Assembly: GCF_902459465.1 (NCBI RefSeq)
Contig: NC_047065.1
Span: 17,275,634-17,339,633 of the forward strand
DNA: 64,000 bases
From: Asterias rubens
Taxonomy: Eukaryota > Echinodermata > Asteroidea > Forcipulatida > Asteriidae
Reading direction: 5' to 3'
Position numbers and translations under genes: made by a program. The notes below the pieces were generated by a model. It worked only from the letters and a program-made list of their open reading frames with translations. It searched no databases and had not been told where the DNA came from. Within the stretch, counting starts at the first letter, position 1; each line of letters opens with the position of its first letter. Below, piece after piece: positions 55,329-64,000 of the stretch.

Positions 55329-55572
55329 GTGTGTTCGATTAGCTTCCTCGGATCGACCCCGATCTTCCCCCCCCCCCCCTACGTTCAAATAGCTTTGACG
55401 TCATTCCAGGGTCAGCTCCCAAGTGCCCTGCTTGTGGAACGGGTCACTTAGGGCTGGCCCGAGATGCATGACATCACCACGAGAGGGTGAGTGATCGTTT
55501 GATTAGCTCTTTTCAGGGGCCCACCTGAATGAGCATGGCTGGGACAACACAAGGAAGCTAATTGAACGCACC
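55329..55572. mobile_element. M245 MITE
   Basis: GGTGTGTTCGATTAGCTTCC at the left and GGAAGCTAATTGAACGCACC at the right. Interior TGACGTCATTCCAGG and GTGCCCTGCTTGTGGA as at 9069-9320. Contains a 10-base C run. Confidence 0.5.
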
Positions 55573-55618
55573 CTATTTTATGTGTACACAATAACCAAAC
55601 ATGCCATGTATGTTAAGG

Positions 55619-56011
55619 TTAAAGGAACACGTTGCCTTGGATCGGTCGAGTTGGTCTTTAAAAAGCGTTTGTAACAGTTTGTTATAAAATGCATATGGTT
55701 AGGAAGATGATTTAAAAGTGGAATACAATGATTCACACAAACTTGTCTTGAAATTGCTTGTTTTTCCTTTTACTTTACGAACTATCACAGTCGGCCATTT
55801 ATGGGAGTAAAAAATGTTACTCCCTTAAATGGCCGACCGTGTTAGTCGATGATGTAAAAGAGAAAAAAAAGGCAATTTCGAGTGATACTTGTGTGGATCA
55901 TTATATTCTACTTTTACAATATCTTTCTGATCGTATGCATTTCATAACAAAAGGATTTCAAACACTTTTCAAAGACCAACTCGTCCGATCCAAGGCAAAG
56001 TGTTCCTCTAA
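55619..56011 (+). mobile_element. T2 element
   Basis: TTAAAGGAACACGTTGCC to GGCAAAGTGTTCCTCTAA; hairpin CAGTCGGCCATTTATGGGAG mirrored with small differences. Confidence 0.5.
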
Positions 56012-56637
56012 GTTTTCATTGGCCACAAGTGACTTGCGCAACACAATTTAGCATCTTTGATTTTCTATGATTTATAGATGCAAAATTGCTGAATGAAATT
56101 AATCCCTGATTTAGTATCCTGTCCTATTCTGTGGTTTGTTACGGACAGTTTGATTACTAGGAATTGACTTACACAATGTGGTGTGATTAGTCATGCAACA
56201 ATTGCCCCTACCTGGTTCAAGAGTGTGCCAGTGTACAGGCCATACTAGGAAATTGTATTGTTCTAAATGAAACCAAAAGTAAGCGTCAAGTCTTTACATT
56301 TTTAAATCATTGCCCATGCAGTTAAAAAGAAAACAAACTGACAGGGTCAAGAAATACTAAACTGACCTCACAACTTTCTGGTCAAGCCAAGTCTGGCCCT
56401 CTACTTGACATATTGAACAATACACACAACAGAATGGGTTGAAAAGGTCATGTTTTAGACTAGCCAAACATAAGTAAAGAAATATCAAAATAAGATTCAT
56501 GCCCTAATGCATTAAAGCACTTCAGGCAACACAACCTGACAGCGACAACGTCAACGTGATGAACATTTTACACCAAAAGGTCAAATTAACTTTGTTATTT
56601 CTAAAACAAAATAGTACAATTCTTCTTTTGAAGGCAC

Positions 56638-57006
56638 TAGACACTATTGGTAATTACTAAAGATTGGTAGCATGAAAACTTACTTGGTAACAACTAATGT
56701 ACAAGCGATGGAGAGCTGTTGACAGTGTGAGAAACGGCTTCCTCTGAAGTACCGGTAACATACACATTTTTTAAAGAGGATTTTCTCACTCAAATAATAA
56801 AATACTTCAACTGAAGCCTTTTATTATGCATCCGAAAGCACACAAAGAAATGCAACAATAGTGTTTTTTTCTTTCATTATTCTTTTGCAACTGCGATGAC
56901 CAATTGAGCCCAAATTTTCACAGGTTTGTTATTTTATGCACCCGTGGGATACACCAAGTGAGAGTACAGGTCGTTGACAATTACCAAAGGTGTCCAGTGC
57001 CTTTAA
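56638..57006 (-). mobile_element. T1 element
   Basis: TTGAAGGCACTAGACACTAT to AGGTGTCCAGTGCCTTTAA; the hairpin is the CTTCAACTGAAG variant type. Confidence 0.5.
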
Positions 57007-57667
57007 CCTAGCTCACTGGTATTAAGCTTTACCCAGCTTTTACCCCACCGAATTCATAATCTCAATTGTAAACTTTAGCTAAACCTGCAAAACCATCAAT
57101 TGAACACAATCAGGGGCCAGTTTAAAGGGAGGGTATACATTTTCACAGGTTTGTTTTTTATGCATGTTGAGATGTAAACCAAGTGAGGATATCGCAAGTT
57201 CATATACCCTGAGTAAAAAAGACTCAAAACGGTTGGAGTCCATTGTAATCATTGTATTGTCATGTGCTGGGACTGCTTGTCTGTTAAAGCAAACAAGATA
57301 ACACTGTCCCTTCACTTGGAACTCCCGTAATGATTGTTTCTGAGTATTGGGAAATGATTTGGTTGAACATGGGTCACCTTTGTAATCTGAGTATCCAAAA
57401 CAAAGGTATTTTGCAGAATTGGTAACGATATAAAATATCATTATTTAATTTTAGTCAGAAAGCTCTCTGAAGTTATGAAATTCATTCTACATGTAGAACC
57501 AGTTTTCTCTGAAATATTTCTCCTGAAGTGAAGTCATAATAATATTCAGGAAAATTGTATTTATAAAAGAAGAAAAAATGTGCAAGAGTTTCTCACCATT
57601 CTGACTCACACAACTGATTGTACAAACATTTTCATGTTTTTTAAATTTTATTTCGTGTGTCTTTTGG

Positions 57668-57765
57668 TTAAAGGCAGTGGACACTATTGGTAATTGTCAA
57701 AGACTAGCCTTCACAGTTGGTGTATCTCAACAAATGCATAAAATAACAAACCTGTGAAAATTCTG
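57668..57765 (+). mobile_element. T1 element, 3'-truncated
   Basis: TTAAAGGCAGTGGACACTAT through AACAAACCTGTGAAAATTC, then unrelated sequence. About a quarter of an element. Confidence 0.5.
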
Positions 57766-57769
57766 CTCT

Positions 57770-58508
57770 GCTATACAAGGGAAATCGCTCGCTGTGAGAC
57801 TAAATGCTCTTCAACCATTTTGATAAAAAAATATATTTAAAAGAGATGACACCTCTGACATGTTCAATAATAAACCACCCTTAAGTATACAAAACACCAG
57901 TAAGCGACATCATTTGTCAACAAACAAGGGCGTAGTGAGTTGTACCCATGGCCCCCCAAACTCAAAGGTTAAGAATGAATTCGCTGAACCCTGTGTTGAA
58001 TGTAGAAATTTGAGCCCCCCCCCCCCCCGAATTACTTTTCCATTTTATAGAAAGAATAGCAGAGCAAAATGTGTGTACAATGAAGGAATAATACAATGGG
58101 TCAGACATGACAGAGCTAAAGTTAAAGTGGCTTTGACATTTATCAGTTCCCGTACAAAGGCAGGAAAATACCAATATGTGCCATTGTACTAAAATGTACG
58201 TATGTACAGTGTACTTTGGTGTTTCTAAAGTTCTGGCGATGATTTAACTCTGTCCAGGTTCAACATAAGACAGGAATGAATTGTGTACATGTTGGTTACG
58301 TTTGAATCTGTAACTAAGGGGCCATTTAAAATTGTAAATTAAAAATCCTGAAAATTGTGGGTTGTTTGGTGAACAGAAATTGACTGAAAAAAACAAATTC
58401 GGTTTTAAAATATAGTATAAATCGAAAAATGTTTAACATTGACTTTTATAAAAATGTTTCATAATTCATTACATTAGTTCAACTTCCATGAAATTAGAAA
58501 ATAATAGT
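57770..58508. other. Intergenic, no gene supported
   Basis: A frame at 57860-58192 has no recognisable domain and spans a C run at about 58016-58028. Nothing else assignable. Confidence 0.5.
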
Positions 58509-58897
58509 TTAAAGGCAGTGGACACTATTGGTAATTACTCAAAATAATTATCATCATAAAACCTTTCTTGATTATGAGTAATGGGGAGAGGTTGATAGTA
58601 TAAAACATTGTGAGAAACAGCTCCCTCTGAAGTGATGTAGTTTTTGAGAAAGAAGTAATTTTCCACGAATTTGATTTTGAGACCTCAATTAGTTTAGAAT
58701 TTGAGGTCTCAAAATCAAGCATCAGAAAGCACACAACTTTGTGTGACAAGGGTGTTTTATTCTTTCATTATTATCTCGCAAGTTCGATGACCGATTCAGC
58801 TCAAGTTTTCACAGGTTTTTTGTTTTATGCACATGTTGAGATACACCAACTGTGAACGCTAGTCTTTGACAATTACCAATAGTGTCCACTGCCTTTA
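58509..58897 (-). mobile_element. T1 element, full length
   Basis: TTAAAGGCAGTGGACACTAT to AATAGTGTCCACTGCCTTTAA as family ends; the right TTAA (58894-58897) is shared with the next element. Confidence 0.5.
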
Positions 58898-59053
58898 AAA
58901 GGAACACGTTGCCTTGGATCGGTCGAGTTGATTTTTGACTTTTGAGAGTTGATCGAATGTATTTTACTTTTAAATCATCTTTCCAACCATGCATTTTATA
59001 ACAAACTGTTACAAATGCTTTTTATAGACCAACTCGTTCGATCCATGGCAACA
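58894..59053 (+). mobile_element. T2 element, internally deleted, abutting T1
   Basis: AAAAGGAACACGTTGCCTTG at the left, then a jump to TTACTTTTAAATCATC, TAACAAACTGTTACAAATGC, ACCAACTCGTTCGATCCATG. About 200 interior bases missing. Confidence 0.5.
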
Positions 59054-59585
59054 AGTTTAGGACTTAAGACAATACAGAGTTTTTTGTCAACAATAAATGC
59101 ATAAATTGTTCAAATTTACGCCACTCAGTGTCAGATCGTTTACACAGATCGTGGACATACGGTACGTTGTAGGAATGTAGTGCGGGCTATTTTACAGTAG
59201 TTTCTTTTGAGAGCACATGAGCAATCTTTCTTTTTCAAACCCATTTCTCTGAAAATGGAAGTGAAACAGAAATGGATTTTGTGTTCCTCTGCAATTTGCA
59301 TTATAGAAAACTTTCTTTTTATAAATGGGTGCACTTATTCTGTGACTAGCTTCTTCTTCTTATTTATTTTTCATCTACTGAGTTGGATTGTGTCATTCAA
59401 GATTCAAGACCTCAAGCAAGACATTTATACCGTCCATCTGGATATGTTAGGGCGCTGTGCTTTTGTGCAGTTTAACATCTAGTTGAACAGATTATTTATA
59501 ATTCACTCAACTATTTGTCTCATCAGTTTGTTGTTTGTCTATATTATTCCCTTTGTTCTTCAGTCGGCTGGACAGAATTATAGCT

Positions 59586-59953
59586 TTAAAGATGCTATGT
59601 CAGATTTTTGGCCAATTTGACCCAAAAATGTTGATTTAAAATTCAATAGGTATTTTGATGGGGGTCGATAAAGTTACAAGCTTTCATTTGAGCTATTGCT
59701 CGAAAAAAGTCCGCCAATTATTAGTAGCAGTGAAATAAAGTGCTCAAAATTAGTTTTTGTTGGGATCCCGACAATATATCACGTGACCAATTCTTATGTG
59801 TTTCATAAGAAACGTTTTAAGTTTTTGTCATGATTCCCGACTATTAAAAGTAAAAGTTAAACTTTTGGAGGGGGTGATACTATTTGAATTACCATTCACT
59901 CAAAACAATTTTTTTTTATGTTTGGGGCAAAAAATCTGACATAGCATCTTTAA
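59586..59953 (-). mobile_element. T3 element, full length
   Basis: TTAAAGATGCTATGTCAGAT to ATCTGACATAGCATCTTTAA, exact 20-base inverted ends including TTAA. Interior GGTCGATAAAGTTACAAGC and ACAATATATCACGTGACCAA. Confidence 0.5.
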
Positions 59954-59994
59954 GTAGTAACATTTTAGTATTTTTTAAAGATCCAGTCCAGTCT

Positions 59995-60190
59995 TAGGAC
60001 CTCCAGGCCCAATTTCATAGAGCTGCTTTACAAGCACAAAAAGCGCAACACAATTATGCCTACCCACAATAATAAGTCTACTAGGCAAGAAAGTACATTA
60101 TATGTACCATCTTTTTACTGGTATCCTGCTCATTTCTGCTTTGAGCAAAAAATTTGTTAAGCAATATTTTTTGCTTATGGGGCATTTTAA
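59995..60190 (+). repeat. Repeat H, diverged
   Basis: GGCCCAATTTCATAGAGCTG, GTACCATCTTTTTACTGGTA and AAGCAATATTTTTTGCTTA. Confidence 0.5.
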
Positions 60191-60495
60191 AATTTTAAAG
60201 GTAAAAAGAAAACATTCATGTTGGCAAACATGATACGCCAACAATTTAGTAGACTGCCAAAATGTTTGGACTGGATCATGACATTGTGGCAAACTACAGA
60301 AACATTCCCTACAAACATATCAGATCTTGGAGCCGTTTGAGACCGCAATGGGCATTTTGGTATATGTACAAGTTGTTTCCGGCCGCTATGGTCTCTAAAA
60401 GCAGTTCCATGTAATTGGGCCCTGTCAAATGAACAGGAAAATCTCACAGCAAAGGCCAAAATCGATTTAATATAAAAACATGAATAATTAATCAC
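60191..60495 (-). other. SOCS6 3' flank / probable 3'UTR
   Basis: Sequence directly after the SOCS6 stop on the minus strand. No clear AATAAA on the minus strand within this stretch, so the 3' end is unassigned. Confidence 0.5.
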
Positions 60496-62010
60496 TTAGT
60501 ACTGATTCTCCAGTATATATTCCTTGATTTTCTTGGGTAGCGGTAGCATTTGGATGTGATGGCGTGGGTACACCTCTCTGATCAAAAAACGACACAGGTG
60601 TTGAAGGGATCGCATCTCCGTAAACCTGGACACCCAGTCCGTCAGGCGCGCTGGGAAGGATTGCACCCCCAGTGCATCGCGCATGTAGCCATAGACTCCA
60701 CTCCTGGATTCCTTTACGGCGCATTCAATCAACTCCACAATAGAGGTGTGCCCATCGGAATCATTCAAGCTGAAAAGGCCGTTGCGATGCTCGATGCGCG
60801 TGTGCAGTGTACGGCCGTGGGAGTTGAAACTCAGACTCAGTAAGTACCGCTCGTCTGAGCTATCTCTCACGAGGAAGTTTCCGTCAGGCAAAGTGGAAAG
60901 CTTTTCCTCTGCCTGGGCCTGTGTCAAGGGACCCCAGTACCACGGCTGGCGGGGAAGCTTAGCCAGCTCGTTGGCTAGAGAACTCTCATAAGGCGCGGGA
61001 CCTACGATTTCATATACCGTAGCCCTGTTGTCAATGGGGGCAGTACTTCCAAGCTGCCAAGGTCTTGCCGCTACTTTCCCAAGTGCACGATTTTTTGGTC
61101 TTGCTGGTGGACGTGGTGGCATTTCACAATTGTCCAGTTCCTCGTTATTAATTTCCTCACTTCCACCTTGAGCGAAGGCCGGGAGGGGTCTATTTCTTAG
61201 TGCAGCTGGTTTCGGAGGAATTCGTGGTGGACTTGTGTGTGTGGAGAAGAGTGGGGGTGGTGGCCGCATATAAGACCGGTTATCAAGGTTTTCTTGAAAA
61301 TTGTCTTCAGTTTCATGGACTTTAATATGCGCATCATTGTCTCCTTCTTCAGGATATTGTTTGTGTCCATTTATGACGTTGTTTGTATCACTATCACCAC
61401 AAGCACAACATTCTTTATTGATCTTTTTCTGTTTCATTTCAACAAGTAAATATTCAAGTTCTCCTCCCATTCGGAGTGGTGTGACATAGCCCACCCCTTT
61501 ACCACATAGTTTACTCTGAGAGTCATGATAAGTAGATGGGTTTTTACTTTGGTCGTCATCAACAGGCTCAGCTTCGAGGATGTCGCCATTTGTCAAAGCC
61601 GTCGAGTCTTTGTACTTTTCACGCGAGTTACTTCCGGGTTCGTCACACTCTTCAGTATACTTCAAATCAGCTGAGATTTTCGGTCCTCTTTTCTCACCAC
61701 TTCTAGATTCTGATCGTCTGTTTTTGAACAGCCATTTGTGTGACTTTCCAGACGGTAACTTAGCAGTGCTTGGCGTGGTTTTACCACCCGGTTCGGTGTC
61801 ATTGCTGTTGTTTTGCTCCTCCTCGCCCATGTAACTTTCCGGGATAGGCAAGATTACCACTACGCCATCATTATTTTCAGACGAAGAAGTCGAATTATTG
61901 GGCGACTTTTTACTGCTTGATTTGCGGCCAAACGGCAGCTTCATGCTCCTCCGCACACTCAGTTTCTTCAAGCCCGACATTTGGATTGTTGTTGGTTTTT
62001 CGAGCACCAT
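60496..62010 (-). CDS. SOCS6: SOCS6-type suppressor of cytokine signalling (SH2 + SOCS box), intronless coding region
   Basis: One uninterrupted 504-aa frame. The N-terminal third is basic, Ser/Asn-rich and probably disordered (LKKLSVRRSMKLPFGRK, 14-30). Proline-rich SH3-type motifs lie at about 250-275 and 297-305. The SH2 domain starts at WYWGPLTQAQAEEKL (357); the phosphotyrosine-binding strand is FLVRDSSDERYLLSLSF with the key Arg at 382, and LHTRIEH and GHTSIVELIE follow. The SOCS box holds a BC-box-like SLQHLCRFLI (468-477) and the LPLP Cul5-box motif (489-492). Family knowledge: these proteins bind phosphotyrosine substrates and recruit Elongin B/C-Cullin 5 for ubiquitination. SLSFNSHGRTLHTRIEH and the end just after the Cul5 box favour SOCS6 over SOCS7, and vertebrate SOCS6 also has a single coding exon. 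An in-frame TAA lies 13 codons upstream of the first ATG. Met11 (61980) is a possible alternative start. No upstream coding exon was found. Confidence 0.5.
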   Translation of the reverse strand: MVLEKPTTIQMSGLKKLSVRRSMKLPFGRKSSSKKSPNNSTSSSENNDGVVVILPIPESYMGEEEQNNSNDTEPGGKTTPSTAKLPSGKSHKWLFKNRRSESRSGEKRGPKISADLKYTEECDEPGSNSREKYKDSTALTNGDILEAEPVDDDQSKNPSTYHDSQSKLCGKGVGYVTPLRMGGELEYLLVEMKQKKINKECCACGDSDTNNVINGHKQYPEEGDNDAHIKVHETEDNFQENLDNRSYMRPPPPLFSTHTSPPRIPPKPAALRNRPLPAFAQGGSEEINNEELDNCEMPPRPPARPKNRALGKVAARPWQLGSTAPIDNRATVYEIVGPAPYESSLANELAKLPRQPWYWGPLTQAQAEEKLSTLPDGNFLVRDSSDERYLLSLSFNSHGRTLHTRIEHRNGLFSLNDSDGHTSIVELIECAVKESRSGVYGYMRDALGVQSFPARLTDWVSRFTEMRSLQHLCRFLIREVYPRHHIQMLPLPKKIKEYILENQY

Positions 62011-62294
62011 CCGTACAAACTTTTTGGGTTCTCCAACTTTCGAAAATTATTAAATAATTAGATAGCGAAGTTCCGATCATTCATGATGAGTGGTTGGCAT
62101 AAAACTGAAAGATGGTCATTTTAATTATGTTTTGCATGCATTTGATCGGGGAAAACCATTTGCCATCAGTAAGTATGCGCGTGCACCAGCGAGTGGTACA
62201 TTGTAAGCAAAGACCGTAGTGGGACCAGTTTATCTGTTACCAAAAGAGGGCGCACATAGTCGTCACTTGTCAAGTTCGAAATGACGTTGATGAT

Positions 62295-62324
62295 CATTGA
62301 TCTCCATTATAATGGAGATCAATG
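62295..62324. promoter_or_regulatory. 30-bp perfect palindrome upstream of SOCS6
   Basis: CATTGATCTCCATTA followed by its exact inverse, no loop, about 285-314 bases upstream of the SOCS6 start. Could be a protein-binding site or a remnant hairpin; function unknown. Confidence 0.5.
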
Positions 62325-62399
62325 TTGATGTTGATGCGGTGCGCTCACGACGCAAGCTCGCCACCAACAAAGTTGTCATCCTGTTAAATTATTGATGCA

Positions 62400-62758
62400 A
62401 AGTTTGTCCTTGTTTTGTGGGTTTTTTTTGCTTAGTATTTATTTAGCGCCTACGTACTGTATTGTGTTTGTTTCCTTTTGTAAACTGATTGTTATGCTTT
62501 ATTGCTTTCGTTAGGGGGTCCATACTCGACAAGCTTTGCTTTTTATGGGCCCCTCCAACTCAATCACCTTGTGCTCTGTATGTTTTTTTGCTTTGTTTTC
62601 CGTAATTTATATTTTGCCTTTGCTTGTAGTAAATGATATAGTATTACTTCATGTATTATCATTATTCCATTTTCTTGTAAAACATAGTTCTTTATTCACT
62701 GCTAATTATTTTGTTTATTTGTTTGGATTTGGAAATAAAGTGAATTGAATTGAATTGA
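62400..62758 (+). repeat. LINE 3'UTR with GAATT tail
   Basis: GGGGGTCCATACTCGACAAG, TTTTTATGGGCCCCTCCAAC, T-rich stretch, then GGAAATAAAGTGAATTGAAT and further TTGAA units. Typical of a 5'-truncated non-LTR element; no ORF2 remnant. Confidence 0.5.
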
Positions 62759-62762
62759 GAAA

Positions 62763-62910
62763 GTCACCCCTAATTACCGGCTCGCCCCAGGTCGTTGCAA
62801 AGTCGCCCCCTGACAATGTCGCCCCAAACAATGTTGCCCGTAGCAAATCGCCCCCTGACAATGTCGCCCCCATCCCAGCCAATGTCGCCCCTAGCAAAGT
62901 CGACCCAGAA
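62763..62910 (+). repeat. Degenerate ~15-bp tandem repeat (GTCGCCCC)
   Basis: About eight to ten units such as GTCGCCCCCTGACAAT and GTCGCCCCTAGCAAA follow directly after the LINE tail. A 64-codon frame through it reads KSPPDNVAP repeatedly; probably not a gene. Confidence 0.5.
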
Positions 62911-63320
62911 AATAATTTAGGCTACAATGCTTATGGTAAACAAATATAATTAAAACATTTTCAGAAAAATTCCGTATTCAGTATTATGTGCAGACAACCA
63001 GACAACAATTTTGTTTACAACACGGTATCGAAATGTCTAGTTGGAACTTTTGAAACACAAATAAAACATTTAGCTTTCTACACCATTGTATCCTCTATTA
63101 GAACCATGTTGTCCTACGCTTTTTAAAAAATGTTTACAGGGTAGCAAAATGGAACAGCTGTAATTCTTCTGTAATTGCTATTTAGCCTATTATATTTATA
63201 TCGTCTCGCGCATAATTATGCTCGTTGTCAGCCGTGACTGTTTGGGATTCATTATTTGTTCCTCCTTGAATCAGTGAATATGTCTCACGTGACTAAAATA
63301 TTACATCTGTAATTCATTTA
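62911..63320. other. Intergenic, nothing assignable
   Basis: AT-rich, no gene or repeat recognised. Confidence 0.5.
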
Positions 63321-63322
63321 AT

Positions 63323-63468
63323 AGGAGACTTTCCAACGCTAGGTGGCAGCAGACATACCGGGTAAATTTCCATTGTTTACGTAGTTCTGAACATGCGCAT
63401 AATTCTGCGAACAATGGAGTTACCCGGTAAGTCTGCTGCCCTCTATCGTCCCAGAAAGTCTCCCATTG
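63323..63468. mobile_element. M145 MITE
   Basis: GGAGACTTTCCAACGCTAGG at the left, AGAAAGTCTCCCATTG at the right; GGCAGCAGACATACCGGGTA faces TACCCGGTAAGTCTGCTGCC. Confidence 0.5.
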
Positions 63469-63499
63469 CTATTTACTATTATATTTGACAGGTCCAACG

Positions 63500-63878
63500 T
63501 TTAATATTGGTAATTGTCAAAGACCAGTCTTCTCACTTGGTGTATCTCAACATATGCATAAAATAACAAACCTGTGAAAATTTGAGCTCAATCGGTCATA
63601 GAAGTTGCGAGTTAATAATGAAAGAAAAAACACCCAATTGTCACACGAAGTTGTGTGCTTTCTGATGCTTGATTTCGAGACCTCAAGTTCTAAACTAATT
63701 GAGGTCTCGAAATCAAATTCGTGGTAAATTACTTCTTGCTCGACAACTACGTCACTTCAGAGGGAGCTGTTTCTCACAATGTTTTATACTATCAACCTCT
63801 CCCCATTACTCGTAATCAAGAAAGGTTTTATGATGATAATTATTTTGAGTAATTACCAATAGTGTCCAATGGCTTTAA
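63500..63878 (+). mobile_element. T1 element, left end degraded
   Basis: TTAATATTGGTAATTGTCAA to AATAGTGTCCAATGGCTTTAA family end; hairpin GAGACCTCAAGTTC...TTGAGGTCTCG. Right end reads GGCTTTAA, a T1/T4-like mixture. Confidence 0.5.
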
Positions 63879-64000
63879 GTTTTTGTTTAGGGATGGTTTA
63901 GGTTATTCGCCGCCCGCCGCTCAGCTGCTTATACTTTACGGGGTTTTTTTTTTTTTCTTTTTTTTTGAAGAAATCAACATTTTTCTGTTCAGGATTTACT

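Noticed and set aside
1..64000. CRISPR array, phage or bacterial defence islands, operons
   Set aside because: The window is eukaryotic with spliced genes; the repeats are dispersed transposons of hundreds of bases, not regularly spaced short repeats.

Overview
This window is animal nuclear DNA. It is AT-rich, its genes have short exons and long repeat-filled introns, and its proteins align closely with vertebrate orthologues. The density of short inverted-repeat transposons ending in TTAAAGGCAGTGG suggests an echinoderm, most likely a sea star. That assignment is inference from remembered repeat character and needs a database search.

Four protein-coding genes can be reconstructed. Three lie head to tail on the plus strand: an mEAK7/TLDC1 orthologue (8 coding exons, 6360-13876, 479 aa), gamma-SNAP/NAPG (10 exons, 16962-26680, 311 aa) and COQ9 (7 exons, 30291-40715, 313 aa). 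A single-exon SOCS6-type gene lies on the minus strand (60496-62010, 504 aa). In the three spliced genes every intron is GT-AG, exon phases join without a break, and all four start codons have an in-frame stop a short way upstream. The genes do not form a pathway: mEAK7 is a lysosomal mTOR-signalling/V-ATPase factor, gamma-SNAP works in SNARE recycling, COQ9 in mitochondrial ubiquinone synthesis, and SOCS6 in phosphotyrosine-dependent ubiquitination.

Nearly everything else is interspersed repeat. At least five families of about 360-390 bp inverted-repeat elements (called T1-T5 here) begin and end at TTAA, and T1 alone has about 19 copies. Other elements include tRNA-derived SINEs, 145-bp and 190-bp MITEs, a 240-bp hAT-like MITE with an 8-bp target duplication, LINE 3' ends with recognisable reverse-transcriptase C-termini, and several long near-perfect palindromes. 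Layout: 1-6359 repeats and foldbacks; 6360-13876 mEAK7; 13877-16961 repeats; 16962-26680 NAPG; 26681-30290 NAPG 3' region and repeats; 30291-40715 COQ9; 40716-60495 a roughly 20-kb repeat-rich gene desert; 60496-62010 SOCS6; 62011-64000 SOCS6 upstream region, a LINE tail and repeats.

No new multi-gene system is visible. The points most worth following up are two local duplications that copied splice sites (the mEAK7 exon 7 donor and the NAPG exon 6 acceptor), two independent TTAA insertions into the same position of the same host repeat, a three-layer nested insertion in COQ9 intron 4, a shared promoter layout between NAPG and COQ9, and a 271-bp palindrome in COQ9 intron 5.
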